64,000 bases of DNA. Source: Ophioceras dolichostomum. Its lineage: Eukaryota > Ascomycota > Sordariomycetes > Magnaporthales > Ophioceraceae. The translations under genes and the position numbers were made by a program. Shown here piece by piece: positions 21,601 to 32,658 of the stretch (within the stretch, counting starts at the first letter, position 1; the number at the start of each line of letters is the position of its first letter). The notes beneath the pieces were generated by a model. The model was not told the DNA's origin. It did not search any database and saw nothing but the letters and a program-made list of their open reading frames with translations. Location of the stretch: the NCBI GenBank assembly GCA_003049485.1, contig PYST01000050.1, forward strand, positions 1-64,000. Direction: 5' to 3'.

Positions 21601-23633
21601 GAGAGTGTAGCCACGGACTCAATGGAAAGAAGGTCTCGAATCTGCTTTGCAACGGCTTCGGTGTTGGAGTGCAACGGAAGACTGTCGGCCACGGCGGTCC
21701 AAATCTCCTTGAAGCGACCTGCATGCTCAGGTAGACCTCCGAACTTGATAAGGGCGGAAAGGAGGTAGGGTGCAGACTCGGACGATAGAAGCGACTCGAT
21801 CTGGGTCGGACTGCTGATAGGGAAAATGCGCGACATAATGGCGCCATCGTCCCCCTGGAAGAGAAATGGGCAACTCTCTATGGCCGACTGAACGATCGCC
21901 GCCGCCCCGAAGGGTCTGTAGTTGTCCTTCGCGAGGATTTCTTGAGCAGCGACTAGCGTCTTCTCTGCGGCGACGTTAGTGTGCTTGGTTGCATCCTCGG
22001 CGCCGACGGGGCGTTGCTTGCCGCTGGGTGGAGGAGAGATGGCCAGTTGGTGGAGTTCCCGGGCCAGATCGAAGAGCCGATCTCCTTCGGCCGCTATCGA
22101 GTCCTGGGCGGCTTTGAAGTCGGCGGGTGCCTCCGACAGGGCGCTCCGTATCCTGTCGACGAAGCGTTCGGCGATGCCCGACCACATCTCGGCGGTGGAT
22201 TGGACGACTCTTGGATCTAGGTTCCCAGCCAACATCACCGCTGCTTTCGCGGCGATGACGAGCTGTATATCAGGGGTGCGCGGTACAGCTGGGCGAGACA
22301 TGCCAGCATCGCTGCTTGAGGCCTCGATGTAGTCGACGATAAGGGGATGGATGAGTTCGGTTGCGAGCTTGGGACGAGAATCCTTTGGCTCGACGATGGA
22401 CAGCAGTTGCTGAGCAGTGGTGATATAGGCCGTGGCGCTGGAGAGGGGGGCACCGACCCGTGGGATGCCGGTCTTGAGGGCCTTCAGTACCTCAACTGCG
22501 GCCTCGAACGAGATGATCTCCTGGGGAATGACAGAGAGGAGCTCGACGAGAGACTCCCAAAAGTTCGCGCTCCTCTGTGACCCTTTCTCCAGGAAGGGTC
22601 GAAGTCGGGACAGAGGAGGCTTCTTAGTGCCCCATATCTCTGGGGCTAAGATGGTCAGCTTTGTCAGAACGTCAACCAGCTGCGTGGCTGAACCGGTCTG
22701 ATCGCGATCGAGGGCTTGCGATAGGAGAACCTTGCTGAGGCGAGGGAGGTGGTGCTGTATGGGGTCTCGTTGGGTCTCGGCAGCCCGCGCCAGCAGCTGG
22801 AAGCACTGTCGCCTCACGAAGGAATCGGCAACGGTGGCGGCTTTCTCCACACCCGTCAGTGAGAAAAATTTGTCGTAGCTATCCCGGCAGGACCCTGTCT
22901 CCTCAGGTGAGAGATTCTCGAGAAGTCCCAGAACAAGTGATAGGCCGCCGCGCAGAACCCTGTGGTATTTTACCTCGCATTCGTCCAGGCTCGTCGTTTT
23001 AGGATCGCTCAAATCGTCTGACTCTTGCGTGGCGGCAGTTATCGCGTACTCGAGGATCTCGGCCTGATACCTCTTCCACAGCTTCTTCTCCGCATCTAGG
23101 TTCGAGGTGATCTGCCCTCCCAGGTTCGCCGCACGGTCTGCGAGCATGGGGCCAATCAACTTCGGAATGCGCGCCGCCATGGCCTCCTTCGATAAGTTCC
23201 TGAACTCCTGGAGCAGGTTGCGCGAGAGGTCGCGGACGCGGGGGGAGTTATCGATGGACAGACGGGGGTACAGTGCGACCCAAATGTCGAGAACTCCCTC
23301 TCCAACCTCGGGGCGGCTTCCATCTTGTTGTGACTCGGATTGTGGCTGTGGCTTGAAGTGGGCGAGCAGATCTTCGAGGGCGCGCGCTTTTGTTATGCTA
23401 TCTTTCTTCTGGAGAGTTTTGAGATGCTTGATGACGTGTGGGTCCGAGACGAAGGTCGAGGGCTCGATGGGGTTTTGGACCCAAGAGAGTACATTTCCAT
23501 CGCGAGCGTCGGCGGTCGCGGGGGAGGAGGAACCGAACGCGCCGATGCTTGGCGAGGCCGTCCGGGAGCCCAAGGCGGCTCCAAAGCCGCCGACCCCTCC
23601 GCCGCGAGATTTTCCGCCGAACTGCTTGCCCAT
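18654..23633 (-). CDS. LTN1: Listerin E3 ubiquitin ligase of ribosome quality control (Ltn1/Rkr1)
   Basis: An uninterrupted frame of 1659 residues, in the normal 1500-1800 range of listerin. The N-terminus is Gly/Ser-rich (MGKQFGGKSRGGG), followed by the listerin N-terminal HEAT block (ITKARALEDLLAHF) and a long alpha-helical repeat region. The C-terminus carries a RING-CH finger of C4HC3 order with Cys/His at 1591, 1594, 1609, 1612, 1617, 1620, 1633 and 1636, preceded by a conserved RWD-like segment. Ltn1 binds stalled 60S subunits with Rqc1, Rqc2 and Cdc48 and ubiquitylates the nascent chain in the cytosol. All eight zinc ligands are present, so it should be active. No intron is needed. The upstream neighbour is divergent across 2 kb. 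Confidence 0.96.
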   Translation of the reverse strand: MGKQFGGKSRGGGVGGFGAALGSRTASPSIGAFGSSSPATADARDGNVLSWVQNPIEPSTFVSDPHVIKHLKTLQKKDSITKARALEDLLAHFKPQPQSESQQDGSRPEVGEGVLDIWVALYPRLSIDNSPRVRDLSRNLLQEFRNLSKEAMAARIPKLIGPMLADRAANLGGQITSNLDAEKKLWKRYQAEILEYAITAATQESDDLSDPKTTSLDECEVKYHRVLRGGLSLVLGLLENLSPEETGSCRDSYDKFFSLTGVEKAATVADSFVRRQCFQLLARAAETQRDPIQHHLPRLSKVLLSQALDRDQTGSATQLVDVLTKLTILAPEIWGTKKPPLSRLRPFLEKGSQRSANFWESLVELLSVIPQEIISFEAAVEVLKALKTGIPRVGAPLSSATAYITTAQQLLSIVEPKDSRPKLATELIHPLIVDYIEASSSDAGMSRPAVPRTPDIQLVIAAKAAVMLAGNLDPRVVQSTAEMWSGIAERFVDRIRSALSEAPADFKAAQDSIAAEGDRLFDLARELHQLAISPPPSGKQRPVGAEDATKHTNVAAEKTLVAAQEILAKDNYRPFGAAAIVQSAIESCPFLFQGDDGAIMSRIFPISSPTQIESLLSSESAPYLLSALIKFGGLPEHAGRFKEIWTAVADSLPLHSNTEAVAKQIRDLLSIESVATLSQQNPSLQRFLLDGCLACISRTSDNWELFETCLMSDVLAPTSTEQLIQGVLEALKAAEPASALRAIHLISDKKPSLLTGDSDRLLAVATGLLSLSENSHHSISPESSHDLLKNFADRGPLLAKIVQENLHSAGPTSLPVDILVKQASEISTLPGVTAETLFPNTAVWMDQLALLLHGGLNPSLSLTSEPGGICSLAAAKPSAQGLPSPQRDARGLSIPARMALYTTKLLNAGVEISSLPPQIQVELLCLLCLVAEAVSDQIVLLEINRLWGSLEQPELLFEAETFVSSARKIINRIAVVSGGWKDDPEAETSIAQALIRLLMHGTRTLSPMAVYSARALSSLLQTLVETYGYRPGDERTWITNPDIMKETTPSTILPCVAVITGYGEALSPSQTFKTLLNRLISDITEASLGSLPALLTLILLNSCMSIYEVGKLPVANPRLVFAVKRITSWFDIPTAVDAKFSAEACRALQRLLPCIKDIYGSHWEKTLDFCKHLWEQTEIHAEHQRLSYLHASLKLIGTLETLEEPNDDLDLALQVFALDKPKLMIRLLETQAESTSHPAEIVNALLCRLVEKLPVPDLADLEDIYPLLAATSRHVQTAAFNILHQAIPKAQPELAVSLALDKPKDIGLPDELLSLLQGPPTLEAYPEELLATFPAPVRGYLLTWLVIFDAFREAAHQLRNVYSDHIKTSQAVKPLLDFTFDVLGHTNGKALNLDKEGFTADDHIRSYDVKLADSEPDQRNLDWLLIHVYYLVLKYLPGLVKTWYIGDCPNKRTQLEVEAWTTRFFSPTTVSEALDDVARWAETEEPASSDDADEKHLNIRVNKAAREVRAGYEVDETEAAIAIRLPASYPLESVAVVDIRRVAVSEKKWKAWLITTQGIITFASSGGGNLVDGLLAFRRNVQGELKGQTECAICYAIVSTDRRLPDKRCGTCRNAFHRSCLYQWFQVSSQNTCPLCRNPIDYLGKQSARRGADYWDEGR

Positions 23634-25671
23634 CGTGTGTTGTCGGAGGGGTTATTAGCGAGAGAGGAGAACTCGTTGCGGCTCTTCGTTGCGGCTCGAA
23701 GTTGGGGTCGAAGCTGCGGATGTTCGCCGGGTTTGATGTGTGTCGTGAGGTAGGGTTAGTCGTGTTTGCGGGATTGTGCAGGTGCGTAGGTAGGTATCTA
23801 TGATGTTGATATCAAAGAAAGAGGTTTCGAAAGAGTGGACAGAAGAGACGGGAGTGGACGAAAGGCGAACCGAAATCAAGTTGGATTGATGTATCTCCGG
23901 CACCTACGAGGGACCCTCTATCCCACCATACTCAAAGCCAGCCGAAAGCCTCAGACTCAGTGTTGACGCCTGCATTCAACTCTGTGCGACCATCCATCGC
24001 CCTGTTATCAAGGAGGTTCTCACAAAGGCAAAAGGCTGTGGTCACAGCCAACGACAAAGAATGTGTGTGGCCGGTGACTCAGCCCGGCGATTGTGTGGAC
24101 GAAATTTTTGGTGGGCACCGCCACGTCGCGGGGAAAAAGCCGCCTAGGTGAGCTGTGAGGAATCGCAGGTGTTTGACGGCCACCTTAGCACCAACGCCAA
24201 ATCGCCAAGTCACATGACTTTAGTAACTCAACATTCCTTGCCAATTTGGCAACTTATAAGCCACCTAGGCAGAGCAAGCCAAGAGGGCCTACCATTTAGG
24301 AAGCCAAGGATGTGCGCTGGTCGTTGTCTGTACATATTTTACCTAGGTAGTATCTCTTCCTACACTCCACAGCCCATCCACGCTAACATCGTAGTGGGTT
24401 TTGCATTCGAAATTGGGCTCTGTTTTTCCGCCAACCCGCCAACTGACCCTCCTCTCAGAAGCTGGTGTAGATCCTCATCCTTCACATGATGGGCGACGAG
24501 CACTCGGCGGGTACCATCCACCTTCGTAATCATCCCGCTTTCGTGTTTCATCGAAAAGACGATGCCCTCAAGGGACCCTCGAGCAACCTTTCAGTGTTAT
24601 CGTATCCACGACTCATCGAAGTCATCGACCGGTCGATGGGAATGTCCGAGGGCCAGAACATATGAGCACGCGAACAAGAAAGGTCATGGCGGCATGCACA
24701 GCGACGAGGAGCAGGGTTCTCTGTTCTTTTTAGGGGTTCAGAACGCCCAGTCGCAGGGGGCCTTTCAGCGGGTTCTGCCCTTGTGCTCACCTCTTTGTCC
24801 GAGTCGGGTTAACTCGGCGCAAGCACCCACGCTTATCTCGATTACCCCGCATAACATCCCTCGCAGCGCAGACGTCATCGCCCCATCGCTTCTCCGTGGC
24901 GAGACCAATCCGGTTGGGAGGCTGGAAGTGTCGGCCCCATTGACCAGCATTGGCCAGCAGTAGTGCGCCCACTCTCCAACGTAGTCGGCGCCCTTGTCCG
25001 CCCACCGACCACGCAGCCACGCTCTGGTTGGCTTCTGATCACCAGGTTGTCTTCCTACATTGTACATGACCTCCGCTAGTCCTGCAGGCCAGACATATTC
25101 CATTCTCCTGTTGTCCACACCGTCGACGATCTTCCTCCCGTCCGTCCCGTATCGTTCGTCGGCTTTCCGCTTCATCCCACGCCGCACGCGAATCCTCCCA
25201 AGTCCCGTCGGCTGTTGGCTGCCCTGTCGGCCTACTCTCGGGTTACCCTTCCTGGACCCTTTTCCTTCTGTATTCCCTGGTCGACCTCGACGGTCACTAC
25301 CAAGTTCCAAGTTCCAACACACAAGGAGGAGTCGCTTTGCTTTTCCACTCACAGACTTGCCTTTGTTACCTGTCTGCTAGCAACTTACACAGTATTCTGC
25401 CTTTTATGCCTTCCGTTTCCTACAGACTCGTGTTGCCGCTCTGCTCCACAAAGAAGCCTGTAAGTCATTCCAATGTAGCCAGTTGTACTATAGTTTCTCC
25501 AGCTCAACCCCTTCCCTAGATCTTACGGTGCTGCGTTCCACGGCGTCATCTGGTCATCCCACCAGTTACCGTAGAGCTTTGGCCTCGGCAGTCTTCCCTT
25601 CTATCGAACGTTGTGTACTGATATCCTTCAAGACTAGGTAGCCAGACTGGCAACTCACCTCTGACCGTCCG
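23634..25671. other. Divergent intergenic region, two promoters
   Basis: A 2-kb gap between the divergent listerin gene and the repeat-protein gene. No gene supported. It contains TAGGTAGGTA near 23788, CCTAGGT tracts near 24130 and 24345, and a CT-rich leader before 25672. Confidence 0.5.
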
Positions 25672-28558
25672 ATGCCCACCGCCATGTTGACCAGTTTAAC
25701 CCAGCCCGCGAGGTTGCACCATGCTGGGTACACCGGACTCCGAGTCCTCGGCCGGTCCTCTGCTCTCCTCTCTCGCTCGCAGACCCAAATTCGCGGCTTT
25801 CGGTTCGGCCACTGGCCATCACATTCCGAGCACGAGTCCCACCACGGGTGTCGACGACGAGCCCGATGGACGAAACATAGGCACGATGCATTCAGCAAGA
25901 TACTGTCGTGGGAGAAGCATCCCCTGGCTGAAAATGCCAGCCACATTCTCGGTCGGATAGTCAGCAGGCACTGGTACTGGCGGCAGAAGGGGTACGACAA
26001 GGCCGCTTACTTCCGGGCCAGGTCATCGGACAATCCAACCGGGGTCCGGCCAGGTGCCAACATCGAGGATGCCGAGAGAGATGTTCTCGAGGATCTGCTT
26101 TTTGGGCACCACAGCCACGACGGCGCTACTGCTGGATCTGCAACCCGCGCCAAGGCCCCCGCTGCAACCACCTTTGGCGATCGCTCGGCGCTGAGGTCTT
26201 CGTTGCGAGCCAATAAGCCAGAGCGCCGAAACACCACCTCATCGCCCTCCGCTCGAACCCGGGCTGACTCGGAAAATGCGCCACGGGCCACGGGGCTGGA
26301 GTCAGCCATCGAGCCGGACTACGTGATCGACCCGATCACGAATCGGAAGGTGCCCAAGGTTGAAGCTAAGACATCACTCGATGAGGCTTTGACACCGAAG
26401 ACATTCAAGAACTACCGTTCGCAATTTGCGGATTTCGAGGCCCCTGTAGCCCCTGTGGCCCCTGCTACTGCAGAGCCAGTCCATTCTGATGGCGCACCAC
26501 AATCCGCCGAGCTCAACGAGTACCAGAATGTCAGGATCGACGCGAACCCGACCGAGCCTGCCACCAAGGCTCGGCAACCTATTCTCGAGAGTGAGGATTA
26601 TGTCAAGAACCACGAGCAGTCTCCAGATGTGCCTCCGGGTCGCGACAGCATTGGGTCACAATACAGGTACAAGGGTGTCTTCTGGCATCACGACGATGGC
26701 ATGCTGGTCAAAGATGAGACGGACCTATCCCGGCTCCTTGGCCTCCGCACAGCCCTGCACTCCAGCAGTTGTGCCTCCACATCGTCTGGCAGCGACAAGC
26801 CAGCATACAGCGATCTTCACAAGTACAAGCCTGTGATGGGCGATGGTCCTGCGGTGGCCGAGGATCCATCGGCACAGTACAACGATTTGGACAAGTACAA
26901 ACCCATCATGGACAAGAGGACGCCTGAGCTGGAGGATTCGACGCCTGGATACAAGGATCTGGACAAGTACAAGCCTGTGATGGACACGGAACCCTCAGCA
27001 CCGGAGGAGCCAGCCTCGAAGTACGAGGACTTGGACAAGTACAAGCCAGTCAGGCACAATGAGCCAGACGGCAAGCCTGCGGGCTTCGCCGAGAAGTGGG
27101 AGTACCCGGACTTGCCCGGGTACAAGGCGTTCATGTATAATGAGCCTGACGGAAAACCTCCTGGCCCAGAAGAGACGGGCTACGACCCAGCCGAGCTGAG
27201 CAAGTATGTCGCTTTTAGGTGGAACGAGCCCGATGGCAAGCCACAAGGTGCGACGGAGAACACTTGGTCGCCGCCAGCAGACTTGGGCAAATACGGACCT
27301 GTCCGCTACAACGAGACCGATGGCAAGCTGCCCTCGTCTGCTCTCCCAGAGAGCCCCGTGGCCGAGCTGCAGAAGTACCGGCCTCGCCACAACGAGCCTG
27401 ATCGGAAATCGACTCACCCCGCTTCCGAAGCCTCGGCTTCGACTGAGCTCAACAAATATGGTGCAGTGCAGCACAACGAGCCAGACGGCAAGGCACCGCA
27501 GCCCTCTGACCCCGTGGCAGCGGGGCTGGAAGAGTTTGACACTAAGGGTCGTCTCAGCAGTCAGAATTCCTACGTCGAGCCGACCGCCGAGGAGAGGGTC
27601 GAGGATATTGACCTGCTACGAGCGAGCGATGTTAGGTCATCGGCAGGCATCACGTCGTCAGAAGCCTCTAAATCTGACAAGTCTTTGTACCGTGCGATGC
27701 TCGAGGCCCTCCTTCCAGAGCACCATCGAAACTCGGATGCCACCGACCAGCAGGCAAGCCAAGCAGTCCAAGAGGCGAAGAACAAGGCCGCAGAGGCAGA
27801 CAAACCCGTCATACCCTCGCGGACATACAGCGGAAGCTACGTGCGGGATTTTCCTGAGGATTTCCAGCAGTCGTGGACCTCCTCGACCCCGACTCCAGCT
27901 GAACCCACTATCGAGGAAGCGGATGCCCAGGGGCCTTTGAGGCTCGTTTCGTCACTCGACAGGGGCCGTTGGCCGCCAACCCGAAGCCGGTTGACGGGTA
28001 CAGCGCGGGAGAGTGCCATGATCGATCCCTATTCGACCACTCCTCAAGGACTGGAGACATCCTTCGCCGAGGAATGCGGTGGCAAGCCGGCTTGGCCTCC
28101 GTACGTTCGGATATACGGCACTCTTGACAGCGAGGCGGAGCCGACCAGTTGTGAAGGCGACGAATCCTCGACGTCTGCCGGCGACATGTCTGGGCCCGGG
28201 CCCGGGTCCGTGCCCGCTCCGCCCCCCTACCCTGCTGCCGCCACACAGACCGTGTACAAGATCCTCGCCTACGACCCGACGATGCAGACGGTCAACATCG
28301 CCGAGACCGCGTCGACCGTCCCAGACACATCCTCGGCACTACCACCCGCCGAGGCCCTCTTGCGCCTTTCCAACCCCACGAAATTCTTCTCGCACTTCGC
28401 GCCTCTCCAGGCGCAAGGCTTCGAGATCGTCTCGGGCAGCGGCGACGTCCTCGTCTTCCGCAAGGTCCGTGACGTCGTCGTCTCTCCCACCGCTGCTAAA
28501 GCAGAGCTTCGTACCACCGCCGCCACCACCACCACCACGTCGAATAATGAGCAGTCCA

Positions 28559-28591
<33 letters not shown>

Positions 28592-29151
28592 GACAGGCCG
28601 TCGAAGACGCCGTCGCGGCAGCCACCTCCGCTACGGGCTCCGCCGCCGCCACCTCCGCGATGCCCGTCAATCCAATCGACATGACGGGCGCGCCAGTCCC
28701 GCGCCGCCTGTGGCCCGCCTCGGCCAGCTTCGCCTCGCCCACGGGCTACATGAACTACGACCCGGACCCGCTCGACAGCTCGCAGCTGCCGCCGCCGCCG
28801 CCCTATCCGTATGCGCCGCGCCACTTCGGTCGGTCTAACGCCGATGTTCGCCGCACCGAGGACGTCTTCAGCGGCGCGAGTCTCGGTGACTCCGCTGCTG
28901 CTGTCGTAGGCGTAGGGGAGGCGGGGTTGGGGGCAGAGGCGGTTGGACAGCAGCGGGAACAACAGTCAGAGCAGCAGCAGAATCAGCAGCAGCAGCAGCA
29001 CGAGGAACGCCGGCAGAGGAGGCCTAGCGTGGCGAAGAGGGTACTTGTTGGCGCGACGTGGGTTGCGGGCGTGTCGTATGCGCTGGGTGTCATGGCGGAG
29101 TATTTCAAGAGTGGTGGTGGGGAGGGGGGGAAGGGGAATAAGAGGTTCTGA
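25672..29151 (+). CDS. Predicted mitochondrial tandem-repeat membrane protein, function unknown
   Basis: A single frame of 1159 residues. The N-terminus is Arg/Ser/Leu-rich and acid-poor, as in mitochondrial presequences. Residues about 379-610 contain nine repeats of 24-29 residues with core DLDKYKPV and, in the later copies, NEPDGKP. Residues about 860-940 form a conserved-looking block (VYKILAYDPTMQTV to GDVLVFRKVRD). This is followed by poly-Gln (about 963-972), a block with NPIDMTGAPVPRRLWP and FASPTGYMNYDPDP, a second Gln-rich stretch, and one hydrophobic segment (about 1124-1142) before a short Gly/Lys tail. Related large Ser/Thr-rich proteins with such repeats are, as I recall, common in moulds and uncharacterised. 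Location and topology are inference. The first Met is used because the presequence begins there. Confidence 0.75.
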
Positions 29152-30023
29152 AGTCACTGAGTGGCTGGCCTTAGGACGAGGCGGGCACTGGAACGGAGTA
29201 TTGTCCTTGGTTTTCTCTTCTCCTTGTTTCGTGTTTCTCCTTCTCTTGTTTTAAAACCTTGAACTGCAACATCACTGGGCATCATCATCGGACTACTGGG
29301 CTGGTGGACTATGCTCACCTTTCTATTGCACGGAATGGCGCCAGGGAAAGGTTCAGGCGAATTGTGGATTTTTGTCTTTTTTTATTTCTTCTCTATGCCC
29401 TTCCTGGTTATTGTTCTTTGCTTTTTTTTTTCTTGCCTCTTCTGGACTAGTGGTTCAACCCTTCTCTCCTCATTCTGCTTTTTACTTCTCCTTTTCACAT
29501 ATGAACACCTAGGATATCACACGCATGCACGACTGCTTCAAGATCTCTTCTCCGGCCTTCATCTTTTCTTTGTATAGGTAGGTAGGAAATAGTTGGTAGG
29601 ATTGGGATAGGTAAACGTGACCAACGCTACTCAAGTACCAGTCCGATAGCCCCAAGTCTGACTGTCTGTTTTCCGCCATTTGGTAAGTCCAGTGCAGTCC
29701 CAGCAAATGATAGGCCATGAGAAGGTATGCGAAAATAGTGATTCAAAATGGAATGCTCCGAATGAAAGCCCCGAGTGCGTGTCCTCCGGTGACCATTGAT
29801 GAAGGTGGATAAGTAGATTAAGATAGGCTTAACCTCGAGAAACAGTTCCCTGTACCAACCATCCCTCCCAATGAAGAGGAAAAGAACGTCGACATGCCCT
29901 TTCGGTTATACAGTTATGCCCAATTCCGTCTCGTCAGCTCTAACTAGCGCCGCCATCCCATCCGCTATCCGCCATACCTCCACAACTCCTCGCATCAGTC
30001 GCAAGAGTAGTGAAGGGGGCAGT
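29152..30023. other. Intergenic between convergent genes
   Basis: T/C-rich 3' flanks of both genes; TAGGTAGGTAGG at 29577-29588. No gene supported. Confidence 0.45.
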
Positions 30024-30347
30024 CTACTGCTGGCGCTCGCTGAACCCAGGGCCCTCCTTGATGTCGGCGATGGAGCTCATCTGCAGCGAGTGCTTGCGCT
30101 CCTGCTGGTTCCAGCTCTGGCGGCGGTTCATAGCTGGCTTCCAGGCCTCGATGTGCGACATAGCGCGCTCGGCGGCGGCGGCGGACGAGGTCGGAGCGCC
30201 GTTAGCGGTCGTGGGCGACGTGGCGAGCTGCTCCTCCAGGTCGCGTGACGCCTCGAGGGCTGCGGCCGTGTTAGGGTGCATCGCGGTGGAGGGCGACGAC
30301 GCCGAGGCGTCGGCGTGGTGGGTGTGGCCGTTGGCTTGGGCGGACAT
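30024..30347 (-). CDS. Small conserved-looking fungal protein, function unknown
   Basis: 107 residues from Met at 30347. The frame is open to 30500, but the upstream part is low-complexity and the context before 30347 looks like leader. The N-terminal half is Ala/Ser/Thr-rich. The C-terminal 40 residues are the informative part: MSHIEAWKPAMNRRQSWNQQ, then ERKHSLQMSSI and GPGFSE. A tryptophan/arginine/glutamine motif followed by KHxLQMxxI and GPGFSE is a pattern I associate with short cytosolic proteins in many ascomycetes, but no function is known to me. No membrane segment or signal is seen. The true start could be an earlier in-frame Met (30407 or 30500). Confidence 0.65.
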   Translation of the reverse strand: MSAQANGHTHHADASASSPSTAMHPNTAAALEASRDLEEQLATSPTTANGAPTSSAAAAERAMSHIEAWKPAMNRRQSWNQQERKHSLQMSSIADIKEGPGFSERQQ

Positions 30348-32658
30348 GCTTGAGGTTGCTGGCCTGATTGGGAGTGATGTGAAGAAGGGTTGAGGTTGAG
30401 CGGACATGCAATGGATGGCAGGTGAAATTTGATCAAGCGTGGTCTGACCCGATGGACTGGGTGGGTGTATGGAGTAGGTTTGTTCGACGAAGTAGAGCAA
30501 GCAGGAAGGATATTGAGGTGGACTTATAGTATCTGCGGTCCTCGCTGCGATCTGAGGGTGGCAATGCCAGATGGTATTGATGTTCTAGAACTCTAGAATG
30601 AATAGAGGGAGATGCATGTGTATGTAGGTATGTCGGTTAGGTAGCCGAAGAGCGAGCTCTAGTAAAGAGATGATCGAAAACAAACTTCAGTCCAGTCGGT
30701 CGAGGCCCAAGAGGCGAAAGGGCACTTGCCACCGTCATATTGGGGAGCTTCTTCCTTCCACAAGTGCTGTGAAGATGGCGGAGCACAACTGCTGTCCTCG
30801 ACCAACCAACAGAAGTGGTGGATTGCGGGGTAGCTGTTGCGCTTTCTGCCGCCCCTCGGCCTGAAGACCAATTGGCTTCGCCGTGCCCTTGGTTTCGATT
30901 CCTCCCCGCGTTGGCGTCCGTGCTTGCCCGACTTTGCTGAACGACGAGGGGAAGTCGTGATAAGTGCGCGATTCAAAGCTTGGTGGAAGTGGCGGGCGAC
31001 TTTGAAGGGAATGGAAGGCGACAAGCACCTCATCGGTATCACTGTTTGGCCACTGCACGTAGAGATGCACCATCCCAACCCGGGGTCCTAGGCCCGAACA
31101 TTGAATTGCAGCTGGAGCTGACTGGAAGGTGTAAAACTGTGACAGCTGTGACTGTGTGACAGAGGAAACTGCATCCAACGGGACGGTCAGACTTACAAAG
31201 CGCTTCGCGAGCCCGCGACGCGTTCGGGTGGAGGGAGGGCGGAGAAGTCGTCCTATTCTAATCCGTCTGAAACAGGGAAGGCGGAGGAGACGTCCAGCAA
31301 GGGAGGAAACCAACGAAATGGAGTCGCGCCACTGACACTTGTCCGGCTCAGCACACCTAGCTTGTGAGGGTGAGAGTTTTGAGAGTTTAGAAAAGAGGTC
31401 GATCTTGTGCTGGAGATTTCCGATATTCAATATCGAAAAGAAACATCAAGAAGAGATATCGAACCCAATTTTCTTCCAGCTGGATGTCTAGTCGGGAGCG
31501 GCCACGGGCCAACGCTATCAGTGACGCGAGGCAGGGTTTCGGCATCCGGCGGCTAAATTGTTGCTGGCGTGCCGGAGCTTTACTGGACGCTCAGCAGGAG
31601 ACTTCTCTGTGGTGGGCAGCGGGTGGGTTGGTGGGGTTCCAAGGGAGACGCGCTCTCGAAATTTGGAGTAGGAGCCGAGGGGAGGCTGGTTGGAAATGCG
31701 CAATGAGCTGCAGAAAAAAACGCGCCGCTGCATGTTGGAGGGACTCCGCCCTGTCATGCCTCCTGCAGGTTTCGAGAAACGTTTAACGGAGTCAATCTGT
31801 CAAGAGCGACTGACAGATGCTGAGAATATTGAGATCATAATAAAGAAATGGAAAAAGAAAGCTGCAAAATAGGAAAGAAGGAACGCAGAAATTAAGAACA
31901 AGGAAGGAGCAGGAGATGCAGTCCAGGATCGGTACGTCATACCTCCAGGGAAACCGCGTCTTCCATATTCAAAGCACTATTTCCTGCCCATAGTGCTTGT
32001 GCAAAGGCGGTCTCGGCGGTACCGGGGGTTTTCAGCAGGCTTATGTGGTGCTGGGCACGCGAGTCAAAGGGCATTGTGCTCCGCCGCTAAGCTCAAAAGG
32101 GGTGGTAGAGCTCCAACGACGCCAAAAACGCGGTCCCTCGTGCATGTACCAAGCAAGAGCCGAGATCGCGTCTTGACAGAGCACAAGAGGCAAGTGAGAC
32201 GGGGCCACTCAACACGGTCACAACCACGAGCCTCTTGCCCTCCGCCTTTCCCGTCTTGTTCCTTCAAAACCCAAAACCCCCCACACCCGTTTTCATGGCC
32301 TGGGTCGACCTTTTTCGAGACCATCTTCTCCCCCTCGTTCTGGGAAGGTCGTTCACGTATATCTGACACCTGCCAGTCTTTATCTCTTCTTGTTTTTGAG
32401 ATCTTTCTGGTCTTTTCTGTTCGCCCACTCTCGTTAATCTGCGTTTGTCCGGTCGACACGTGAATTGGGGTCGTGGGGGGAAGTGAAGACGCGAAGAGCA
32501 GTAGCAGTAAAGTCACGGGTGGGAGCTGGACGCGGTACTCGCAACACCAAACGCGCAGCCTTCCCGGGTCCGGTCGAGGCCACCATCTTGTCCGGCAGCT
32601 TCTGCCCTTCACAACCACCGCAGTCTGCTTGTCTGACATGCCAGACTTCGTATAAGCT
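30348..32658. other. Divergent intergenic region
   Basis: 2.3 kb between divergent genes. Several frames of 100-330 codons exist on the minus strand (for example 30735-31430 and 32064-33044) but none shows a domain, and the latter overlaps the FHA gene. The C/T-rich stretch 32230-32460 probably holds the FHA gene's promoter and leader. Confidence 0.45.

Noticed and set aside
30735..31430. 231-codon minus-strand frame
   Set aside because: No domain or coding-like composition; lies in a divergent promoter region.
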